Assembly (NCBI GenBank): GCA_903839205.1
Contig: CAIMBM010000272.1
Coordinates: forward strand, 1 to 42,651
Reading direction: 5' to 3'
DNA from: an uncultured Holophagaceae bacterium
GTDB lineage: Bacteria > Acidobacteriota > Holophagae > Holophagales > Holophagaceae
DNA length: 42,651 bases
Numbering within the stretch: position 1 is the stretch's first letter; the number at the start of each line of letters is the position of its first letter. This document shows positions 1-7,899 of the stretch, piece by piece. The translations under genes and the position numbers were made by a program. The notes beneath the pieces were generated by a model. The model had not been told where the DNA came from and searched no databases. It saw nothing but the letters and a program-made list of their open reading frames with translations.

Positions 1-300
1 CGCGGGCACCTGGGCGCAGGCCATGAGGCCCCGGTGGAAAGGAAAGCCTGCCAGTTCCGAGAGCACCGAGGGCTCGGCGGTCAGCAGGTCAGTACCCGCG
101 GGGAGGTTCCCCCGGATCCCCTCCGCAGCGGAGGTCGTGGCGGCCACGGAAATCACCTTCAGGCGGCCAGACCGGGCCGCCCGCAGCAGGTCCTCGACGA
201 GGATCCGGCCCTCCGCGATGAAGCAGGTTCCATGGTCGGGATGCTCCCGCGTGCCGGCAAAGCGCAGGTCTCGATAGGGTTCCCAGGGGTCGAAAGCCAT
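1..300 (-). CDS. SpoU/TrmH-family RNA 2'-O-methyltransferase, N-terminal part (partial)
   Basis: The 100 visible codons run from an ATG at 300 to the left edge with no stop, so the C-terminal half is missing. The start of the protein (MAFDPWEPYRDLR, then FIAEGRILVEDLL) and the segment FHRGLMACA match the N-terminal substrate-binding region of SpoU/TrmH methyltransferases, which transfer methyl from S-adenosylmethionine to a ribose 2'-OH in tRNA or rRNA. In that family HRG is followed by the catalytic SPOUT knot, which would lie outside the window. Its start and the phhA start are divergent, about 90 bases apart. The exact RNA target cannot be told from this fragment. Confidence 0.75.
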   Translation of the reverse strand, partial: MAFDPWEPYRDLRFAGTREHPDHGTCFIAEGRILVEDLLRAARSGRLKVISVAATTSAAEGIRGNLPAGTDLLTAEPSVLSELAGFPFHRGLMACAQVPA

Positions 301-393
301 GGGTCCAGGGTAGCCCGCGGCCCCCTTTGCCATGGTCGGGGAATTCCCGGGCGATTGTTTCCAAAATAGAGTTTAATGAATTCCGAGGCCGCC

Positions 394-1974
394 ATGCTCC
401 CAGCCCCATCCCCCACCAGGCGCGCCATCGAGCGCCTGCCCGCTCATTTGAGACGCTACGTGGTGGACCAGGACCCCGGGGCCTACACCCCGCGGGATCA
501 CGCGGTGTGGCGGCACATCCTGCACAAGCTCACCGCCCGCCTGAAGGACACGGCCCATGCCAGCTACCTCTCCGGCCTGGCTGCCACGGGCATCGGCCTC
601 GAACAGATCCCCAGCCTCGACGAGATGAACGAGAAGCTGGAGGCGCTCGGCTGGTCCGCCGTGGGAGTCCGGGGCTTCATCCCGCCCGCCGTGTTCACGG
701 AACTGCAATCCATGGGGGTCCTCGCCATCGCCGCGGACATCCGCAGCCACGAACACATCGACTACACCCCGGCTCCCGACATCGTCCACGAGAGCGCCGG
801 CCACGCGCCCATCCTGGCGGACCGGCGCTACGCCGACTACCTGAGGCGCTGCGGCGAGGCCGGCTTCCGGGCCATCGGCTCGGTGGAGGACCAGGCGGTC
901 TACGAGGCCATCCGGAATCTCAGCGTGGTGAAGGAGGATCCCGAGGCCACCCCGGGCGAGTTCCGCCTGGCCGAAGAGCGCCTCCGGGCCGCCAGCGCGA
1001 GCCGACGCTATGTCAGTGAAAGCACCAAGGCCAGCCGCCTCTACTGGTGGACCGCCGAGTATGGCCTGGTGGGTGAGCTGGGGAACCCGAGGCTCTACGG
1101 GGCCGGGCTCCTCAGCAGCCTCGGCGAGGCGGCCCACTGCCTCACGGACGCGGTGGCCAGGGAACCCCTCAGCCTGGCCTGCACGGACCGGGAATACGAC
1201 ATCACGTGCATGCAACCCCAGCTCTTCGTGGCCCGGGATTTCGACCACCTTTTCGAGGTGCTGGAGGCCTTTGAAGCCACCCTCGGCTGGCGCCGCGGCG
1301 GCGACCTGGGCCTGGAGGAGGCCCTCCGGGCCCGCACGGTGAACCACCTGGTCCTGGAGGGCGGGGTCGAGCTCACCGGGAAGGTGGTGGCGCGGATCCC
1401 CGCCCGGGGCCCGCTGGCCCCGGGCCTCGGCACGGCCCTGGCGCGGCTGGAGGGACCCATCCTGGTGTCAAGGAAAGGCCGGGCCCTGGGGCGGCCCTGG
1501 AACGGCGAGGCCCTGGTGGCCTTCGGCAGCGGGGCCCTGCCCCCCCGCGGTGCCTTCAACCTGGACCTGCCCTCCGGCCTCTTCCTCACGGGCTTCCGGG
1601 TCGGCGAGCACGAGGTGATCAACCTGCGGGGCCACCAGGATGGGCGTCCCCTGGACCTGCCCAGCTGGGCCCTGCTGTTCCTGAGTCCCGGGCTGCCCTC
1701 GGTGGCCGGTGGGCCCGCCGACCCCGGCGCCTGGGATACCTGGTTCGGCGATCAGGTCTCCCCGGCCGAAGGCGAGGCCGAGGCCCAGGCCCGGGAGCGG
1801 AAGGCCGGCGCCCTGTCCCGTGAGGTCGCGGAACTTTACCTCCAGGTCAGGACATTGAGGGAGGGTGGCCCCGTTGATGGGGCCCGGCTGAGGGCCCTGG
1901 TCGCCCGGGCCGAGGCGCACCCCGGGGAATGGCTGCTGCGGGCGGAACTGACCGAACTGGAGGCGTTGGCATGA
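394..1974 (+). CDS. phhA: Aromatic amino acid (phenylalanine) 4-hydroxylase with long C-terminal extension
   Basis: This is a tetrahydrobiopterin-dependent non-haem iron hydroxylase, most likely converting phenylalanine to tyrosine. The iron ligands are visible: two histidines in PDIVHESAGHAPIL (codons at 787 and 802) and the glutamate of YWWTAEYGLVGE (about residue 223). There is no N-terminal ACT regulatory domain. The catalytic core ends near residue 325 and is followed by about 200 residues of extra sequence, seen in the long bacterial members of the family (about 530-580 residues) but absent from the short Pseudomonas type. I prefer ATG 394 because GAGG lies six bases upstream. An in-frame ATG at 376 has no clear ribosome site. 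The stop overlaps the phhB start (ATGA), so the two are translationally coupled and the pterin recycling partner confirms the role. Confidence 0.92.
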   Translation: MLPAPSPTRRAIERLPAHLRRYVVDQDPGAYTPRDHAVWRHILHKLTARLKDTAHASYLSGLAATGIGLEQIPSLDEMNEKLEALGWSAVGVRGFIPPAVFTELQSMGVLAIAADIRSHEHIDYTPAPDIVHESAGHAPILADRRYADYLRRCGEAGFRAIGSVEDQAVYEAIRNLSVVKEDPEATPGEFRLAEERLRAASASRRYVSESTKASRLYWWTAEYGLVGELGNPRLYGAGLLSSLGEAAHCLTDAVAREPLSLACTDREYDITCMQPQLFVARDFDHLFEVLEAFEATLGWRRGGDLGLEEALRARTVNHLVLEGGVELTGKVVARIPARGPLAPGLGTALARLEGPILVSRKGRALGRPWNGEALVAFGSGALPPRGAFNLDLPSGLFLTGFRVGEHEVINLRGHQDGRPLDLPSWALLFLSPGLPSVAGGPADPGAWDTWFGDQVSPAEGEAEAQARERKAGALSREVAELYLQVRTLREGGPVDGARLRALVARAEAHPGEWLLRAELTELEALA

Positions 1975-2216
1975 ACTGGACCGAAGCAGGGGGCAAGCTC
2001 GTGCGGACCTTCAGGACTCCGGATTTCATGACCTCCTACCGCCTGGTCAGCGCAGTGGTGGGTCCTTCCGAGGAGCTCAACCACCATCCGGACATCGCCT
2101 TCGGCTGGGGCTATGTGCGGATCACCCTCACCACCCATGACGCGGGCGGCGTCACGGAGCGGGATCACCGGCTCGCCGAGGCCCTCGATGTGGTGCTTAA
2201 GCCTTTTGATCCATGA
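1971..2216 (+). CDS. phhB: Pterin-4a-carbinolamine dehydratase
   Basis: This 81-residue protein dehydrates the 4a-hydroxytetrahydropterin released by PhhA, so that dihydropterin reductase can regenerate the cofactor. The family signature is complete: ELNHHPDIAFGWGYVRI followed by LTTHDAGGVTERD, containing the catalytic histidine pair and the TH of the second motif. The length fits the family (80-110). The ATG lies inside the phhA stop (ATGA overlap), so it is expected to be made in step with the hydroxylase. In-frame codons extend further upstream, but only inside phhA. Confidence 0.95.
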   Translation: MNWTEAGGKLVRTFRTPDFMTSYRLVSAVVGPSEELNHHPDIAFGWGYVRITLTTHDAGGVTERDHRLAEALDVVLKPFDP

Positions 2217-2286
2217 GCTTTGCCGAATTCAGCCCTGTCCATCCACCCGAAGCTCCGGTATTCTGGAATGTCCAACGAGGAGTCCC

Positions 2287-2964
2287 TTGCCGAACCTGTC
2301 CGCTCCCCTGCCCCGTTTCCGCCCCACCCCGCTCAAGACCTCCCTCCTGATTGGTTCTGGACTGCTCAGCCTGGCCCTGGGCTGCCGATCGGATGAAGTC
2401 TCCCACTTCCGGGTCCCCAAGGAGGCACCCTTCGCCCAGTCCGGGCCCAGGCCGGCCATGCCGCCCATGCCCATGGGCGAGCGCACCGGGGAACCAGCCG
2501 GTGCTCCCGGGGCGACGCCCGACATGCCTCCGCCTCCCGCGCCGAGGGCCTCGCTGAAATGGTCCCTGCCCAGGGGCTGGAGTGAACAGCCGGGCGGAGG
2601 CACCATGCGGTTCGCCACCTTCAAGGCGCCCTTCGAAGGCAAGCTGGAGGCCACGGTGGTGGTGCTCCCCGGCCAGGCGGGTGGCGAGCTGGCCAACGTG
2701 AACCGCTGGCGCGGCCAGATCGGGCTGCCCGGTTATGACGAGGCCGGCCTGGCCAAGGCCCGCACCGTGCTCAGGACCAAGGCCGGCGCCCTGAACGTCT
2801 ACGACTTCACCAGCGAGGGTCAGGTCAAGAGCCGCATGGTGGCCGGCTACATCAGCACCCCTGACGGCAACACCTGGTTCCTCAAGCTGACCGGAGACGC
2901 CGCCCCGGTGGCCAAGGCCAAGTCCGATTTCATGTCCATCCTGGGGAGTGTACGCCTTGATTAA
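2287..2964 (+). CDS. Putative lipoprotein of a cytochrome c maturation operon
   Basis: The frame has no good ATG. A TTG at 2287 preceded by GAGGAG (2277-2282) gives a protein of 225 residues beginning with a basic region and a hydrophobic stretch ending LSLALGC, a credible lipobox with the cysteine near residue 34. A proline-rich linker follows (about residues 50-85), then a compact domain starting LKWSLPRGWSEQPG and containing LANVNRWRGQIGLP. I recall similar small proteins next to ResB/CcsA genes in other phyla but know no function. Its end overlaps the start of resB, so it probably acts with the haem-handling machinery on the outer face of the membrane. The coding frame is secure. The start and lipidation are inferred. 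Confidence 0.7.
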   Translation: MPNLSAPLPRFRPTPLKTSLLIGSGLLSLALGCRSDEVSHFRVPKEAPFAQSGPRPAMPPMPMGERTGEPAGAPGATPDMPPPPAPRASLKWSLPRGWSEQPGGGTMRFATFKAPFEGKLEATVVVLPGQAGGELANVNRWRGQIGLPGYDEAGLAKARTVLRTKAGALNVYDFTSEGQVKSRMVAGYISTPDGNTWFLKLTGDAAPVAKAKSDFMSILGSVRLD

Positions 2965-4117
2965 GACCATCGCTTCCCGAGTCTGGGCTTTCTTCAGGTC
3001 CTTCCAGCTCACCATCGTCCTGCTGGCGCTCCTCATGTGCCTCGTGGTGCTCTGCACCCTGGCCCAGGTGGAGATGGGCACCCAGGGTGCCGTGAACGCC
3101 TACATGCGCAGCTTCGTCGTCTGGCACCAGTTCTCGGGCCTGCCCTTCCCCCTCCCGATGTTCCCGGGCGGCGCCCTCGTGGGCCTGCTCCTCACCCTCA
3201 ACCTCATCGCCAAGACCCTGGACATCAAGCTCAGCTGGGGCAAGGCCGGCATGTGGCTGGTCCACTTCGGGCTGGTGGTGCTGTTCGCGGGCGAATTCGT
3301 GGCCGGCATGATGCAGGTGGACACCAACATGTCCATCGAGGTGGGCCAGACCGTCAACTTCGTCCAGAGCTACAAGAACACCGAGCTGGCCCTCATCGAC
3401 GTGACCGACCCCACCTGGGACGAGGTCTATTCCGTGCCGGACACGCTCCTGGCCAGGGGCGGTTCCATCGCGGTCCCCGGAACGCCCATCACCCTGAAGG
3501 TGAAGCGCTACTTCCCCAATGCCGAGCTGAGCAACCGGGCCGAGGGCACGCCACCCTCCATGGCCACCGCCGGCATCGGCCCCAGCGTGTCCGTGGTCGA
3601 GCAGCCGCTGGTGTCCGCAGACAACGAGATGAACCAGGCTTCGGCCTTCGTGGAGCCGGTGGCCGCGGGCCACAGCTATGGCGTCTGGCTCGTCTCCGTG
3701 GGCCTGGGCGCACCCCAGTCCTTCATCCACGAGGGACACAACTACGTCCTCTCCATGCGCCTGCGCCGCCAGTACCTGCCCTATGCCTTCACGCTGAAAC
3801 AGTTCCGGCATGATGTCTATCCCGGCACGGACATACCCAAGAACTTCTCCAGCCTGGTCCAGATCACCAACCCCTCGCGCCACGAGTCCCGCGAAGCGCT
3901 GATCTACATGAACCAGCCCCTGCGCTACGAAGGCAAGACCTTCTACCAGGCGAGTTTCGGCAAGAACGACACCCTGTCCGTCCTTTCCGTGGTTGAAAAC
4001 CCCGGCTGGCTGCTCCCGTATGTGTCCTGCGTGCTGGTCGCCATCGGCCTGCTCGCGCACTTCGCCATCGTCCTCCGGCGCTCGCTCAAGCGGCGCCAGG
4101 ACAAGAAGGAGGGCTGA
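2957..4117 (+). CDS. resB: Cytochrome c biogenesis protein ResB/Ccs1
   Basis: ResB works with CcsA in System II cytochrome c maturation, delivering haem and keeping apocytochrome thiols reduced on the outer face. Hydrophobic segments sit near residues 10-35, 65-85 and 95-115. A long periplasmic region (about 120-345) follows, then a last membrane helix (LLPYVSCVLVAIGLLAHFAIVL) and a basic tail. This is the ResB layout. Start choice: GGGGAG at 2943-2948 lies eight bases before TTG 2957, which I prefer. A GTG at 2948 would overlap that ribosome site. Either start overlaps the end of the upstream lipoprotein gene. Only two bases separate it from ccsA. Confidence 0.88.
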   Translation: MIKTIASRVWAFFRSFQLTIVLLALLMCLVVLCTLAQVEMGTQGAVNAYMRSFVVWHQFSGLPFPLPMFPGGALVGLLLTLNLIAKTLDIKLSWGKAGMWLVHFGLVVLFAGEFVAGMMQVDTNMSIEVGQTVNFVQSYKNTELALIDVTDPTWDEVYSVPDTLLARGGSIAVPGTPITLKVKRYFPNAELSNRAEGTPPSMATAGIGPSVSVVEQPLVSADNEMNQASAFVEPVAAGHSYGVWLVSVGLGAPQSFIHEGHNYVLSMRLRRQYLPYAFTLKQFRHDVYPGTDIPKNFSSLVQITNPSRHESREALIYMNQPLRYEGKTFYQASFGKNDTLSVLSVVENPGWLLPYVSCVLVAIGLLAHFAIVLRRSLKRRQDKKEG

Positions 4118-4119
4118 CC

Positions 4120-5895
4120 ATGACCTTCGTGCAGAAATACCTTGCCTGGGGCGCCGGTGTCCTGGCCCTGCTCATCGCCCTCGTCTTCGCCCTGCCCGGC
4201 GGCAAGGTTCGCGGCTTCGACGCCAGCGGCTTCGGCAACCTGCCCATCCTGGAAGGTGGCCGCATCAAGCCCCTGGACTCCCTGGCCCGCAACTCCCTGC
4301 TGGTGATCCACGGAAGCCAGGGCTTCCGCCACGAGGGCCGCAGTATCGGCCCCGACGAGTGGATCCTCGACCTGCTGTTCCGCCCCCAGGTGGCTGACAC
4401 GCAGCGCATCTTCATCATCAATGACACTGAAGTGCAGAGCCTCATCGACGACAAGGGGAAGAAGCTGGGTCGCGACAACTACAGTTTCGCGGACCTCGGC
4501 CCGCGCCTTGAGGAGATCCAGAAACAGGCGAGCACCGCCCAGCCCATCGCGCCCCAGAAGCGGACCCGCTTCCAGAGCGCCATCGTGAACCTCTTCGATC
4601 GCGTCTACCTCTACTACAAGCTGCGGAACACCCTGCAGTTGGCGGGCTCGCCGGGCCTGGGCTGGGAGATCCAGTCCCTGGGCACGGCGGACGCGAACCT
4701 GCGGCACCAGGACCTGATCCAGCTGGCCCAGTTCCGCATCCTGCCGCCACTGGCCGGGGAGAACCCCGATGCCTGGCAGAGCGTGGGCCAGGCCCTCAGC
4801 GCCGCGAGCAAGGGCGGCCCGCTGCATCCGGCCCTGCCCCCCCTGGCGAGGCTGAACGCCGCCTACGTGACCGATGATGCCGCCGGCTTCAACGCGGCCC
4901 TCGCGGAGATGGACGGCGTGGTCTCCACCCTGAAGCCGGGCGCCCTCGCCAAGGCCTCCCGCGAGCTGGTCTTCAACCGGGCCCAGCCCTTCTACGTGGG
5001 CCTGTCGATCTACTTCATGGCCTTCCTCGCGCTCTGCATCTCCTGGCTCTGGAAGCCCGACCTGCTGCGCCCCACGGCCTATGCCCTGCTCTGCGCTGGC
5101 GCCATTGTCCACACCCTGGGGCTGGCCGCCCGCATCATCCTGCAGGGCCGCCCCCCCGTCACCAACCTCTACTCCTCCGCCGTGTTCGTGGGCTGGGGCG
5201 CCGTGATCCTCGGCCTCATCGTCGAGCGGATGTACCGGAAGGGCTTCGGCACGGCCGTGGCCGCCGCAGCGGGCTTCGCCTCCCTGATCGTGGCCCAGAA
5301 CCTGGGCACCGAGGGCGACACTATGGAAATGATGCGCGCCGTGCTGGACTCCAACTTCTGGCTGGCCACCCACGTGGTGACCATCACCATCGGCTACGCC
5401 GGCACCTTCCTCGCGGGGGCCATCGCCATCGCCTACGCCCTGCGCAAGCACCTCGCCACCCAGGTAGATGTGGAGACCGACCGGGCCCTGGCGGACATGG
5501 CCTACGGCATCATCTGCTTCTCGCTCTTCTTCAGCTTCGTGGGCACGGTGCTGGGCGGCATCTGGGCCGACCAGTCCTGGGGCAGGTTCTGGGGCTGGGA
5601 TCCCAAGGAGAACGGGGCCCTGCTGATCGTGCTGTGGAACGCCATCATCCTCCACGCCCGGATGGCGGGCTACGTCCGCGAGCGGGGCATCATGATGATG
5701 GCCATCTTCGGCAACATCATCACCGCCTGCTCCTGGTTCGGCGTGAACATGCTGGGCGTGGGGCTCCACTCCTACGGCTTCATGGACCAGGCCTTCTATG
5801 CGCTGACCGCCTTCATCGCCAGCCAGCTCGTCCTCATGGGCATCTGCTACGCGCCGGCCCGATTCTGGGTGGAAAAACCGCACGGGAAAGCCTAG
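4120..5895 (+). CDS. ccsA: Cytochrome c biogenesis protein CcsA (haem exporter/synthetase), long form
   Basis: CcsA moves haem across the membrane and, with ResB, attaches it to CXXCH motifs. The haem-handling signature is clear: WGRFWGWDPKEN (WWD domain) near residue 490, flanked by candidate haem-ligand histidines in WLATHVVTITIGY, IILHARMAGY and GVGLHSYGF. About eight to ten membrane helices occupy residues 285-585. The first 280 residues are a mostly soluble extension after one N-terminal helix. It includes GRIKPLDSLARNSLL, which is typical of long CcsA proteins in several phyla rather than plant or cyanobacterial CcsA. At 591 residues it is about twice the size of the short form. A terminator follows directly. 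Confidence 0.92.
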   Translation: MTFVQKYLAWGAGVLALLIALVFALPGGKVRGFDASGFGNLPILEGGRIKPLDSLARNSLLVIHGSQGFRHEGRSIGPDEWILDLLFRPQVADTQRIFIINDTEVQSLIDDKGKKLGRDNYSFADLGPRLEEIQKQASTAQPIAPQKRTRFQSAIVNLFDRVYLYYKLRNTLQLAGSPGLGWEIQSLGTADANLRHQDLIQLAQFRILPPLAGENPDAWQSVGQALSAASKGGPLHPALPPLARLNAAYVTDDAAGFNAALAEMDGVVSTLKPGALAKASRELVFNRAQPFYVGLSIYFMAFLALCISWLWKPDLLRPTAYALLCAGAIVHTLGLAARIILQGRPPVTNLYSSAVFVGWGAVILGLIVERMYRKGFGTAVAAAAGFASLIVAQNLGTEGDTMEMMRAVLDSNFWLATHVVTITIGYAGTFLAGAIAIAYALRKHLATQVDVETDRALADMAYGIICFSLFFSFVGTVLGGIWADQSWGRFWGWDPKENGALLIVLWNAIILHARMAGYVRERGIMMMAIFGNIITACSWFGVNMLGVGLHSYGFMDQAFYALTAFIASQLVLMGICYAPARFWVEKPHGKA

Positions 5896-5913
5896 CTCCC
5901 GACTGACCACGAA

Positions 5914-5942
5914 AGGCCCCCGGTTCCCCGGGGGCCTTTTTG
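5914..5942 (+). terminator. Rho-independent terminator after ccsA
   Basis: A perfect GGCCCCCGG / CCGGGGGCC stem with a four-base TTCC loop is followed by TTTTT. It sits 19 bases after the ccsA stop, between two convergent genes, so it ends the lipoprotein-resB-ccsA transcript. On the minus strand the stem is followed by CTTTC, so it may also slow transcripts leaving the dcw-side cluster. Confidence 0.9.
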
Positions 5943-5965
5943 CAGTCCTGGGAATCCGTTGGAGG

Positions 5966-6472
5966 TCACTTCACCCTGTGCGTGGCTGCTTCCAGATAGG
6001 TGGAGAAGGCTTCGGGACTGCCGGGCGGGGCGATCTCGAAACGCAGGGTGACGAGGGCCTCGGCCTTCCGCAGGTACGTGAGGCGGAAGCGCGGGCCGGT
6101 ACCCGCCTCGCTGGTGAAGGCGACTCCGCCCGGAAGTTGTGAAACCAGGTAGCGGATGACGTGGTCCTCGTTGTCCAGGTAGAGGGCCCTGAGCTGGCCG
6201 CCCTCAGGAAATAGGGCCATCAGGTCTTCGTGGTGGGAGGCCGCACGCCCGTTCGCGGCCGCAGTGTCGGCGGAGCTGCGGCGCACGAGGGCCCTTCCCT
6301 CCAGCTCGAACCGGAACGTGGCCGTGCCCGTGGACTGACCGGGCCGGCCGCCGCCCTCCCCCTTCCACTCGCCTTCCAGGAACCGCACCGGGGCGAAGGG
6401 ATCGGCAGTCGGAGCCGGGGACTGGGCTCCCAGGGAGCCGACGAGCGCCAGGGCCAGGAGGGCATGTCGCAT
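5966..6472 (-). CDS. Small secreted protein of unknown function
   Basis: The 168-residue protein begins with a typical signal peptide (MRHALLALALVGSLGAQS, probable cleavage after LGA). The mature part starts FAPVRFLEGEWKGEG and reads as a single small beta-rich domain. This opening resembles DUF1579- or nitrobindin-like lipocalin folds (FLxGxWxGxG), but no ligand residues can be assigned with confidence. GAGAGG precedes the ATG. It lies eight bases downstream of the FAD-linked oxidase gene and is probably the last gene of the murD transcript. The function is unknown. Confidence 0.7.
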   Translation of the reverse strand: MRHALLALALVGSLGAQSPAPTADPFAPVRFLEGEWKGEGGGRPGQSTGTATFRFELEGRALVRRSSADTAAANGRAASHHEDLMALFPEGGQLRALYLDNEDHVIRYLVSQLPGGVAFTSEAGTGPRFRLTYLRKAEALVTLRFEIAPPGSPEAFSTYLEAATHRVK

Positions 6473-6480
6473 GGAACCTC

Positions 6481-7899
6481 TCAGTCGAGCCGGGTGGTCC
6501 CGAGGATGCGGCCCGGGTCCAGGTGCGCCTTGATGGCGCCATTCAGCTGGCGGACCGGTTCCCGGGTGTAGGCGTCGTAGAAGCGCTGGTTGTGGGGGCC
6601 CACCCCGTGTTCGGCGCTGTAGCTGCCGTCGAATTCCAGCACGGCCAGATCATAGATCCGGCCCTGGAGCACGGGCGCCAGCTCCGCCGTGGCCACGGGC
6701 GAGGTCGACTCGTCCCACACGAGATTCAGGTGGGTGCCGCCATCCCCCCAGTGGCCGAAATCGCAGCAGCGCACGAAGGGGTACTCGGCCATGAGGATGG
6801 CGCGGGCCGCTTCCGTGAAGGTGGCCATGCGGCTCCTGGGCACGCTGATGTCGAACGCGAGCACCTTGCCTTCGCTCCGCAGGCTCTCGCTGATGTGGTG
6901 CCGGAGGGACCAGAACTCCTCGGGCTTGCCCATGAAGATGTCCGTGATGCCCTCCCCGGCTTCGCCTTCCATGAAGGCCCCCAGCCGCTCCTCCAGGACC
7001 TCCGGGAGGTCCAGGGCGGTGAGCGGAAGGGTCGAGGAGAGTTCCACCAGGGCCGTGTAGGCGGGCGCCTGGCTGGCGCCGTAGGGATTCCGGAGGTCCG
7101 TGTGGTGCCTGAACACCGGGGTCAGGGCCTCGGCGCTGATGACTTCGAAGGCGGTGAACACGTCCGCCAGTTCCCGCTCCAGGGCCTGCAGCAGGGCCAG
7201 CACGGTCTCCCCGGAGGCACAGCCCACCAGGGCCGTCGCGTGCTGCTTGGGCACGGGCACCACCTGCAGGACGGCACCGGTGATCACGCCGAAGATGCCG
7301 CTGGTGCCCACGAAGAGCTGCTTGAGGTCCAGGCCCGTGTTGTTCTTCCGGAGGAAGTTCAGCGCCTCGATGACGGTGCCGTCCGCCAGCACGACTTCCA
7401 GTCCCTGCAGGTTGTGGCGCACATCGCCGTACTTCAAGAGCCGCGTGCCGCCGGTGTTGGTGGCGATCATGCCGCCAAGGGTGGGATCGGCACCCAGGTC
7501 GATGGGGAACATGAGGCCATGGGCGACGAGGGCCTCGTTCAGCGAACTCAGCAGCACGCCGCCATCCACCAGGGCCGTGCGGTTGACGGGGTCGATCTCC
7601 AGGCGCTTGTTCAGCCGCTCCAGGCTGAGCACCAGCATCTCGCCACTGGCATCGGGGTTGGAGGCCCCCACCAGCCCCGTGTTAGCCCCCTGGGGCATCA
7701 CCCGGAGGCCTCCGGCATGGCAGTAGGCCAGAAGCCGGGAGACGTCGGCGGTGGTCCCGGGCCGGACCGCCAGGAGGGCCCTTCCCTTCCCGTACCGCCA
7801 GCCGGATTCGTACTTGGCCAGGTCCTCGGCCTCCGTCAGGACCGCGTCCGCACCGAACAGGGCGCGCAGGTCGGCGGCGATTTGGGCGGCGTCAGGCAT
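6481..7899 (-). CDS. FAD-linked oxidase, GlcD / D-2-hydroxyacid dehydrogenase family
   Basis: The 472-residue protein has an N-terminal FAD-binding type 4 (PCMH) domain, with VMPQGANTGLVGA and PTLGGMIATNTGGTRLLKYG contacting FAD. An FAD-oxidase C-terminal domain follows, ending SAEHGVGPHNQRF and LDPGRILGT. Members oxidise D-2-hydroxyacids such as glycolate, D-lactate or D-2-hydroxyglutarate. The substrate cannot be read from sequence. The start ATG lies inside the murD end (ATGCCTGA, eight-base overlap). An ATG two codons earlier abuts the GGGAGG site, so the second is preferred. Coupling to murD is unexpected. It is not MurB, which shares only the FAD domain. Confidence 0.87.
   Translation of the reverse strand: MPDAAQIAADLRALFGADAVLTEAEDLAKYESGWRYGKGRALLAVRPGTTADVSRLLAYCHAGGLRVMPQGANTGLVGASNPDASGEMLVLSLERLNKRLEIDPVNRTALVDGGVLLSSLNEALVAHGLMFPIDLGADPTLGGMIATNTGGTRLLKYGDVRHNLQGLEVVLADGTVIEALNFLRKNNTGLDLKQLFVGTSGIFGVITGAVLQVVPVPKQHATALVGCASGETVLALLQALERELADVFTAFEVISAEALTPVFRHHTDLRNPYGASQAPAYTALVELSSTLPLTALDLPEVLEERLGAFMEGEAGEGITDIFMGKPEEFWSLRHHISESLRSEGKVLAFDISVPRSRMATFTEAARAILMAEYPFVRCCDFGHWGDGGTHLNLVWDESTSPVATAELAPVLQGRIYDLAVLEFDGSYSAEHGVGPHNQRFYDAYTREPVRQLNGAIKAHLDPGRILGTTRLD

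Noticed and set aside
6481..7899. MurB as identity of the gene after murD
   Set aside because: The FAD domain is shared, but the C-terminal half is FAD-oxidase C (HGVGPHNQRF, GRILGT), and the length of 472 exceeds the usual MurB size.
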